From Rhodovulum sp. (GTDB taxonomy: Bacteria; Pseudomonadota; Alphaproteobacteria; Rhodobacterales; Rhodobacteraceae): a stretch of DNA of 28,245 nucleotides. The notes below the pieces were generated by a model, which made no database searches, was not told the DNA's origin, and saw only the letters and a list, made by a program, of their open reading frames with translations. The translations under genes and the position numbers were made by a program. This document shows positions 22,939-28,245 of this stretch, piece by piece; within the stretch, counting starts at the first letter, position 1; every line of letters begins with the position of its first letter. The stretch covers positions 1 to 28,245 of the forward strand of contig JACKKC010000035.1 of NCBI GenBank assembly GCA_020637615.1, read 5' to 3'.

Positions 22939-24260
22939 CCCGCATCCTGCACGCCCTCGCGGCCACGCTCCTCCTGGCGCTGGCCTTCGCCCTGCCGGCG
23001 CGGGCTGCCATCGACATCGTTCCCGTCACCTCGCCGGGCGGCATCACCGCCTGGCTCTACGAGGACAGCACCATCCCGATGGTCTCGCTCGAGGCGAGCT
23101 TCCGCGGCGGTGCGGCCCTCGACCCGGAAGGCCAGGCGGGCGTGGTCAACCTGATGACCGCGCTTCTGGAGGAAGGCTCGGGCGATCTCGACGCCACGGC
23201 CTTCGCCCAGGCCCGCGACGACCTGGCGGCGGACTTCAGCTTCGACGCCAGCCGCGACGAGGTCTCCGTTTCGGCGCGGATGCTGTCGGAGAACCTCGAC
23301 GCCTCGGTCGACCTTCTGCGCGCGGCACTCGTCGAGCCCCGGTTCGATGCGGATGCCGTGACGCGGGTGCGCGGCCAGGTCGTCTCGAACCTGCGCAGTG
23401 ACGAGACCGACCCGGACGCCATCGCCTCCCGCGCCTTCTATGCCCAGGCCTTTCCTGGCCATCCCTATGCCCTGCCGCCGGACGGCACGCTCGCCACCGT
23501 GGCCGATCTCGACGCGGAGGCGGTGCGGGCGGCGCATCGCGCGGCGCTGGCGAAGGACCGGCTGATGATTGCCGTGGTCGGCGACATCGACGCGGAGCGG
23601 CTGGGACCGATGCTCGACCGGCTCTTCGGCGACCTGCCCGAGACCGGCGCCCCGTTGCCGGCGGTGGCCGAGCCCGCCACGGCCGGGACGCTCAGCGTCA
23701 TCGACCTCGACATTCCGCAATCGGTCGTGGTCTTCGGCCATGCGGGCATTCCGCGGGACGATCCCGACTTCATCCCCGCCTTCGTGATGGACCAGATCCT
23801 CGGCGGCGGCGGCTTCGGCTCGCGCCTCACCGAAGAGGTGCGCGAGAAGCGCGGGCTGACCTACGGCATCTACACCTATCTCGCGCCGGGCGATTTCGGC
23901 GCGCTCTACATGGGCCGCTTCTCCAGCGCCAATGGCCGCGTCGCCGAGGCGCTCGGCATCCTGCGCGAGGAATGGGCGCGCATGGCCGAGGAGGGCGTCA
24001 CCGAGGCGGAGCTCGAGGACGCCAAGCGCTACCTGACCGGCGCCTATCCCCTGCGCTTCGACGGCAACGAGCGCATCGCCGACCAGCTCTTGGGCCTGCA
24101 GACCGCAGGCCTCGACATCGACTATGTCAACGAGCGCAACGATCTGGTCGAGGCGGTCACGCGCGAGGACATCGCCCGCGTGGCCCGGCGGATCCTCGAT
24201 CCCGATCGGCTGACCTTCGTGGTGGTCGGACGGCCGGAGGGCGTGCAGGCCACGAATTAA
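22935..24260 (+). CDS. M16 family peptidase-like protein, non-catalytic partner
   Basis: Protein of 441 aa with a signal peptide (MTRILHALAATLLLALAFALPARA, cleavage near 24-25). The fold is M16, but where the catalytic subunit has HFLEH this chain reads NLMTALLEEG (about 72-81), so no zinc can bind. It keeps the substrate-pocket R/Y pair in LTEEVREKRGLTYGIYTYL (about 298-316), which in M16B enzymes is supplied by the partner chain and completes the active site. Start ATG 22935 overlaps the stop of the catalytic gene (ATGA), favouring 1:1 synthesis. I infer an obligate heterodimer in the periplasm. Confidence 0.93.
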   Translation: MTRILHALAATLLLALAFALPARAAIDIVPVTSPGGITAWLYEDSTIPMVSLEASFRGGAALDPEGQAGVVNLMTALLEEGSGDLDATAFAQARDDLAADFSFDASRDEVSVSARMLSENLDASVDLLRAALVEPRFDADAVTRVRGQVVSNLRSDETDPDAIASRAFYAQAFPGHPYALPPDGTLATVADLDAEAVRAAHRAALAKDRLMIAVVGDIDAERLGPMLDRLFGDLPETGAPLPAVAEPATAGTLSVIDLDIPQSVVVFGHAGIPRDDPDFIPAFVMDQILGGGGFGSRLTEEVREKRGLTYGIYTYLAPGDFGALYMGRFSSANGRVAEALGILREEWARMAEEGVTEAELEDAKRYLTGAYPLRFDGNERIADQLLGLQTAGLDIDYVNERNDLVEAVTREDIARVARRILDPDRLTFVVVGRPEGVQATN

Positions 24261-24293
24261 CCGTGGCGGGCCGGCCCGTGCCCATGCTAGAAA

Positions 24294-24320
24294 TTGGGGC
24301 ATGAACCTCGCATGCCCCAA
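24294..24320 (+). promoter_or_regulatory. Inverted repeat covering the mutL ribosome site and start codon
   Basis: TTGGGGCATG (24294-24303) and CATGCCCCAA (24311-24320) are perfect reverse complements separated by 7 nt. In mRNA the 10-bp stem would bury both the GGGG ribosome-site candidate and the AUG of mutL. A 6-codon ORF (ATG 24284 to TGA 24302-24304, peptide MLEIGA) ends on the mutL start by an ATGA overlap, so its translation could open the stem. Confidence 0.55.
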
Positions 24321-26151
24321 CATAGAGCACAAGCTGCCGGCCATCCGCCAGCTCGATGCCGCCGCGGCCAACCGGATCGCGGCGGGCGAGGTGGTCGAGC
24401 GGCCGGCCTCCGCGATCAAGGAACTGGTGGAGAATGCGCTCGACGCCGGCGCGCACCACATCGACATCGCCTATGCCGACGGCGGCAAGCGCCTGATCCG
24501 CGTCACCGACGACGGCCACGGCATTCCGGCCGAGCAGCTCTCCCTGGCGCTCTCCCGCCACGCGACCTCCAAGATCGACGGCACGGATCTCACCCATATC
24601 CTCACCTTCGGCTTCCGCGGCGAGGCGCTGCCCTCGCTCGGCGCGGTCGGCGGGCTCACGATCACCTCGCGCGCAGCGGGTGCCACCGAGGCCGCCTCAG
24701 TCAGCGTGCGCGGCGGCGGCCCTTCGCCGGTGCGCCCCGCCGCCCTGGCCGGGGGCACCCGCGTCGAGCTGGAGGGGCTCTTCTCCGCCACCCCGGCGCG
24801 GCTGAAGTTCCTGCGCAGCGATCGCGCCGAGGCGCAGGCGATCGGCGAGGTCACCCGCCGCCTGGCGATGGCCGCGCCCTGGGTCGGCTTCCGGCTCGAC
24901 GACGTCTCCGAGCCCGGGCGGCCGCGCGCGATCCTCGACCTCGCGCCCGAGAGCGGCGATCTCTTCGGGGCGCTGCGCGGCCGGCTGCGGGCGATCCTCG
25001 GCCCGGATTTCGTCGCGAACGCGGTCCTCGTCGATGCTCTGCGCGACGGGGTGCGGCTGTCGGGGCTGGCGGCGCTTCCGACCTTCTCGCGCGGGGCGGC
25101 GGTGTCGCAGCATCTCTTCGTCAACGGCCGGCCGGTGCGCGACAGGCTGCTGCTCGGGGCGCTGCGCGCGGCCTATGCGGACCTGCTCCCGCGCGACCGG
25201 CATCCCGCGGCCGCGCTCTTCCTCGACTGCCCGCCGGAGCTCGTGGACGTGAACGTGCATCCCGCGAAGGCCGAGGTGCGGTTCCGCGATCCCGGCCTGA
25301 TCCGCGGCCTCCTGCTCGGGGCGCTGCGCGCGACGCTCGCCGAGGCCGGCCATCGCGGGGCGAGCACGACCGCCCGGGGCATGCTCGGCGCCTTCCGGCC
25401 GGAGGCGCCCGCCACCGCGGTCCGGCCGCCGGCCTGGAGCCCGCCGCGCTCCGGCTCGGGCGGCTTCTCCGAGGACATGCTCGGTGCTGAGGGCTGGTCG
25501 GCGCGGGTGGAAACACCCGCGAGCCCCGAGGAGGGCGCATCCGCGCCCGAGGAGGGGCTCCCCCCCGCCGACCTGCCGCTCGGCGTGGCGCGGGCGCAGC
25601 TCCACGAGACCTATGTCATCGCCCAGACCGCCGACGGCATGGTGATCGTCGACCAGCACGCGGCCCACGAGCGGCTGGTCTACGAGCGGCTGAAGGCGCA
25701 GGCGCTCGCCAAGGGGCCGCCGTCGAGCCAGATCCTGCTCATCCCCGAGATCGTCGAGCTCGACGCGGCGGCCTGCGCGCGGCTGCTCGAAGCGGCGGAG
25801 GACCTCGCCGGGCTGGGGCTGGTCTACGAGAGCTTCGGCGGATCGGCGCTCTGCCTGCGCGAGACGCCCGCGATCCTCGGCGAGGTCGACGGGCGGCGCC
25901 TGCTCGCGGATGTGGCCGATGCCCTCAGCGAGGAGGCGGAGGGCGGGCTCAGGGCCCGGCTCGACGCCGTGCTCAGCCGCATGGCCTGCCACGGCTCGGT
26001 GCGCGCGGGCCGGCGGATGAACGTGGCGGAGATGAACGCGCTCCTGCGCGACATGGAGGCGACGCCCTTCTCGGGCCAGTGCAACCACGGACGCCCGACC
26101 TGGATCGAGCTCAAGCGCGCGGACATCGAGCGGCTGTTCGGCCGGCGATGA
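24301..26151 (+). CDS. mutL: DNA mismatch repair protein MutL (endonuclease type)
   Basis: Protein of 616 aa. The N-terminal GHKL ATPase has NRIAAGEVVERPASAIKELVEN, DAGAHHIDI, DDGHGIP, and GFRGEALPSLGAV, followed by the transducer with FVNGRP (near 275) and NVHPAKAEVRF. A Gly/Ala/Pro-rich linker (about 355-430) separates it from the C-terminal domain. The latter carries the endonuclease motif DQHA(X2)E(X4)E as DQHAAHERLVYE (451-462), plus ACHGSVRAGRRMN and the zinc-site CNHGRPT (594-600, where most have CPHGRPT). This MutL should therefore nick DNA itself, as in bacteria without MutH. It starts 40 bp after the M16 pair. rmuC overlaps its stop by 4 bp. The start codon lies in a strong inverted repeat. 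Confidence 0.95.
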   Translation: MNLACPNIEHKLPAIRQLDAAAANRIAAGEVVERPASAIKELVENALDAGAHHIDIAYADGGKRLIRVTDDGHGIPAEQLSLALSRHATSKIDGTDLTHILTFGFRGEALPSLGAVGGLTITSRAAGATEAASVSVRGGGPSPVRPAALAGGTRVELEGLFSATPARLKFLRSDRAEAQAIGEVTRRLAMAAPWVGFRLDDVSEPGRPRAILDLAPESGDLFGALRGRLRAILGPDFVANAVLVDALRDGVRLSGLAALPTFSRGAAVSQHLFVNGRPVRDRLLLGALRAAYADLLPRDRHPAAALFLDCPPELVDVNVHPAKAEVRFRDPGLIRGLLLGALRATLAEAGHRGASTTARGMLGAFRPEAPATAVRPPAWSPPRSGSGGFSEDMLGAEGWSARVETPASPEEGASAPEEGLPPADLPLGVARAQLHETYVIAQTADGMVIVDQHAAHERLVYERLKAQALAKGPPSSQILLIPEIVELDAAACARLLEAAEDLAGLGLVYESFGGSALCLRETPAILGEVDGRRLLADVADALSEEAEGGLRARLDAVLSRMACHGSVRAGRRMNVAEMNALLRDMEATPFSGQCNHGRPTWIELKRADIERLFGRR

Positions 26152-27299
26152 TCGACGCCGCCGGCCTTTCGGCCCTGCTCGACGATCCGCTGGTGCGGGC
26201 GGCCGCCGGCCTCGCCGTCGTTTGGCTGCTCTGGCGGCTCTGGCGCGCCGGCCGCGGCCCGGCTCCGCTCGCCCGCCACCTGGCCGAGCTCGACGGCGCG
26301 GTGCGGGCGCTCAACGACGGGCAGAACCAGCTGCACGGCGGCATCGTGCATGTGGCCGAGGCCCAGGCCGCCGCCCAGGCGCGCATGGCCGAGGCGATGG
26401 AGCGGCGGCTCGACGAGGTGGGCCGCCTGCTCGGCGACAGCCTCGGGCAGAGCGCGCAGCGCACGGCGCGCTCGCTCGGCGATCTCCAGGCGCGGCTGGA
26501 GACGATCGACCGCGCCCAGGCCAATATCACCAAGCTCTCCGGCGACGTGCTGGGGCTCCAGGACATCCTGTCGAACAAGCAGACCCGCGGCGCCTTCGGC
26601 GAGATCCAGCTGCGCGAGATCGTGACGAGGGCCCTGCCGCCCGACGCCGCCACCTTCCAGGCCACGCTCTCGAACGGCTGCCGGGCGGATTGCCTGATCC
26701 ACCTGCCGCATCCGCCCGGCCCCATCGCGGTCGATGCGAAATTCCCGCTCGAAGCCTACGAGGCGCTGGTCGCCGCCACGACCCCAGCCGCCAAGGCCGA
26801 GGCGCAGCGCCGCATGCGCGGGGCGCTGCGCAGCCATCTCCGCGCCATCGGGGAGAAATACATCCTCGAGGGCGAGACGGCGGAGGGCGCGCTGCTGTTC
26901 CTGCCCTCCGAGGCGGTCTATGCCGAGCTCCACGCCAACTTCGGCGAGCTGGTGCGCGAGGGCTTCGATCTACGCGTCTGGATCGTCTCGCCCACGACCT
27001 GCATGGCGGTGCTGCACACCCTGCGGGCGGTGCTCAAGGACGCGCGGCTCCGGGCGGAGGCCGACGCCATCCGGCGCGAACTGGGGCTGCTGCACCGCGA
27101 CATCGAGCGGCTCGGCGGGCGGGTCGCGAGCCTCGAGCGGCATTTCGACCAGGCGCGCCGGGACGTGGAGGAAATCCGGATCTCCACCGACCGGGCGCAG
27201 CGGCGCGCCAGCCGGCTCGAATCGGTCGACTTCCGCGGCGAGACCGATCCTGATACCCTGCCGATGGCGGAAGCCGCCGGAGGGCCGCCCCGGAGCTAG
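26148..27299 (+). CDS. rmuC: DNA recombination protein RmuC
   Basis: Protein of 383 aa. A single N-terminal membrane segment (AAAGLAVVWLLWRLWRA, about 18-34) is followed by a long Ala/Gln/Arg-rich coiled coil (about 45-135) and the RmuC domain (PF02646). Recognisable parts are NKQTRGAFGEIQLREIV (about 142-158), the nuclease-like IAVDAKFPLEAYE (D196), FLPSEAVYAEL (near 252), and VWIVSPTTCMAVLHTLRAV. RmuC limits inversions at short inverted repeats in E. coli. It resembles PD-(D/E)XK nucleases, though activity is not well established. The ATG overlaps the mutL stop (ATGA), so the two repair genes are coupled. Confidence 0.92.
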   Translation: MIDAAGLSALLDDPLVRAAAGLAVVWLLWRLWRAGRGPAPLARHLAELDGAVRALNDGQNQLHGGIVHVAEAQAAAQARMAEAMERRLDEVGRLLGDSLGQSAQRTARSLGDLQARLETIDRAQANITKLSGDVLGLQDILSNKQTRGAFGEIQLREIVTRALPPDAATFQATLSNGCRADCLIHLPHPPGPIAVDAKFPLEAYEALVAATTPAAKAEAQRRMRGALRSHLRAIGEKYILEGETAEGALLFLPSEAVYAELHANFGELVREGFDLRVWIVSPTTCMAVLHTLRAVLKDARLRAEADAIRRELGLLHRDIERLGGRVASLERHFDQARRDVEEIRISTDRAQRRASRLESVDFRGETDPDTLPMAEAAGGPPRS

Positions 27300-27340
27300 G
27301 CGGCACCTGTTGCCTCCCGGTCACGCTGCGGTGCAACATG

Positions 27341-27359
27341 GCCCCGCCGGATCCGGGGC
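27341..27359. terminator. Small hairpin after rmuC
   Basis: GCCCCG (27341-27346) pairs with CGGGGC (27354-27359) around a 7-nt loop, 42 bp after the rmuC stop. There is no U-tract. It may mark the end of the mutL-rmuC transcript within the 143-bp spacer. Confidence 0.35.
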
Positions 27360-27402
27360 AATGGATCTCCCTCCGTCCGGCATGGCAGCCTGACGGCACC
27401 GG

Positions 27403-27431
27403 GGGGACAGGGAACAGTATCGGGGACAGGG
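27403..27431. repeat. Direct repeat upstream of the DUF3422 gene
   Basis: GGGGACAGGG occurs at 27403-27412 and again at 27422-27431, a 19-bp spacing (about two helical turns) that would place two identical sites on one face of the DNA. The second copy ends 11 bp before ATG 27443. It could be a regulator site or a chance repeat. Confidence 0.4.
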
Positions 27432-27442
27432 CAGGGGCGCAG

Positions 27443-28245
27443 ATGGCACAGCTCGCACTCGGCGATTATCCGGACCGCTACCGTCTGGCGAACGAACTGC
27501 ATGCCCGGCCCTTTCCGGTGCTGGAGCCGCCGACGCGGGCCGTCCTCCTCGCAATCAAGGAGCCCGAGGCCGCGGCCGACCGCGACCGCACGGCGGATCT
27601 CGAGCATCTGACCGCGCTGCTCGACCGCTTCGGCGCGCCGCATCCGGCCCCGGGCGCGAACCATTATTCCGGGGCGCTGGGGCGTGCCTTCCTGAAATGG
27701 GAGATGCATACCGAATTCGTCACCTACACGCTCTTCTCCGGGCAGATGGGCGCCGAGCCGTTTTCCGACGAGGTCTTCAAGCTCTTCCCGCAGGACTGGC
27801 TGGCGGCGGCGCCCGGCAAGCTCGTGACCTCCTGTATCCTCTGGATCCAGCCCGCGCCGCCCGAGGTGATGGAGGTGATGGTCGAGCGGGATCTGCCGGT
27901 GTGGTTCGATCCCGACAGCCTCGCGGCCAGCCGGGTCTCGGATGCGGAGGCGGTGGTGGCCGCGGATTTCCGCATCGATGCCGCGGGCCACACGCGCATC
28001 GCGGTCCTCGCCAAGCCCACCATCGACCGGCACCGCCTCGGCCGCATCGTTCAGCGCCTCTTCGAGATCGAGGTCTACAAGTCGATGTCGATGCTCGCCC
28101 TGCCGCAGGCGCGCAGCGTCGCGGCCAGCGTGGCGCGGATCGACCGCAACCTGACCGACAGCGTCACCGCCATGGCGACCGGCACCGGCCGCGAGGCGGA
28201 GACCCTGCACGAGCTGCTCGCCGTCTCGGCCGAGATCGAGCTCCT
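27443..28245 (+). CDS. DUF3422 family protein, 3' partial
   Basis: An open frame from ATG 27443 (GGGG 7 nt upstream) runs off the window after 267 codons; the family is ~420 aa, so about the N-terminal two thirds is here. DUF3422 (PF11902) features are YRLANELHARPFPVLEPPTR (13-32), GANHYSGALGRAFLKWEMHTEFVTYTLF (72-99), the VWFDPDSLAASRV region (about 153-165), and the conserved EIEVYKSMSMLALPQARSV (about 208-226). No membrane segment is seen yet. Members usually end with two helices predicted to be membrane-spanning, which would lie beyond the window. Function is unknown. Confidence 0.87.
   Translation, partial: MAQLALGDYPDRYRLANELHARPFPVLEPPTRAVLLAIKEPEAAADRDRTADLEHLTALLDRFGAPHPAPGANHYSGALGRAFLKWEMHTEFVTYTLFSGQMGAEPFSDEVFKLFPQDWLAAAPGKLVTSCILWIQPAPPEVMEVMVERDLPVWFDPDSLAASRVSDAEAVVAADFRIDAAGHTRIAVLAKPTIDRHRLGRIVQRLFEIEVYKSMSMLALPQARSVAASVARIDRNLTDSVTAMATGTGREAETLHELLAVSAEIEL

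Noticed and set aside
1..28245. tRNA, rRNA, CRISPR arrays, intact transposase or integrase genes
   Set aside because: No cloverleaf with CCA-type ends, no regularly spaced repeats, and no transposase or integrase motifs were seen on either strand. The repeats found are dispersed pairs, not arrays.

Overview
The window is a very GC-rich, densely coded bacterial chromosome segment. Gene content and order point to the alphaproteobacterial order Rhodobacterales or a close relative. The pointers are a flagellin-FlaF-FlbT-DUF1217 set, a CHCC zinc-finger (NDUFS6-like) gene just before polA, a DUF1674/SDHAF4 gene divergent from htpX, htpX-rsmB-heparinase-purH in a row, and lspA-DUF3035-M16-M16-mutL-rmuC. 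The genus cannot be told from the sequence. No rRNA, tRNA, CRISPR array, prophage or intact insertion sequence was seen.

Layout: (1) 1-3.6 kb, a tight operon of a glutamine-synthetase-like ligase (5' end cut by the window), an aldehyde dehydrogenase and an iron-dependent alcohol dehydrogenase, likely for catabolism of an amine or amino alcohol by gamma-glutamylation. (2) 3.6-8.0 kb, a Fur-family regulator converging on an IalB-like secreted protein, then a short flagellin with flaF, flbT and a DUF1217 gene. (3) 8.0-12.7 kb, a HIT hydrolase converging on an ABC ATPase, then the complex I zinc-finger protein and DNA polymerase I. (4) 13.2-20 kb, a glycosyltransferase and an SDH assembly factor on the minus strand, divergent from htpX-rsmB-heparinase II/III-purH. 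(5) 20.4-28.2 kb, lspA, a DUF3035 lipoprotein, a catalytic/non-catalytic M16 peptidase pair, mutL, rmuC and the start of a DUF3422 gene, mostly separated by tiny gaps or 4-bp ATGA overlaps.

The most unusual content is between the genes. A structured 76-bp sequence occurs twice as perfect inverted copies (3725-3800 and 7791-7866) that bracket the Fur/IalB/flagellin block. A second, unrelated family of about 170 bp also occurs twice in inverted orientation (12941-13110 and 20071-20240) and brackets the glycosyltransferase-to-purH block. The second family has a conserved hairpin and a possible conserved peptide tail ending at a shared stop codon. A long nested palindrome (8444-8569) fills a convergent spacer. 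The polA interdomain linker holds a palindrome and a run of nine C. A 10-bp perfect stem covers the mutL start codon, and a 6-codon ORF ends on that same codon. These look like several families of small dispersed palindromic elements that I cannot name from the sequence.
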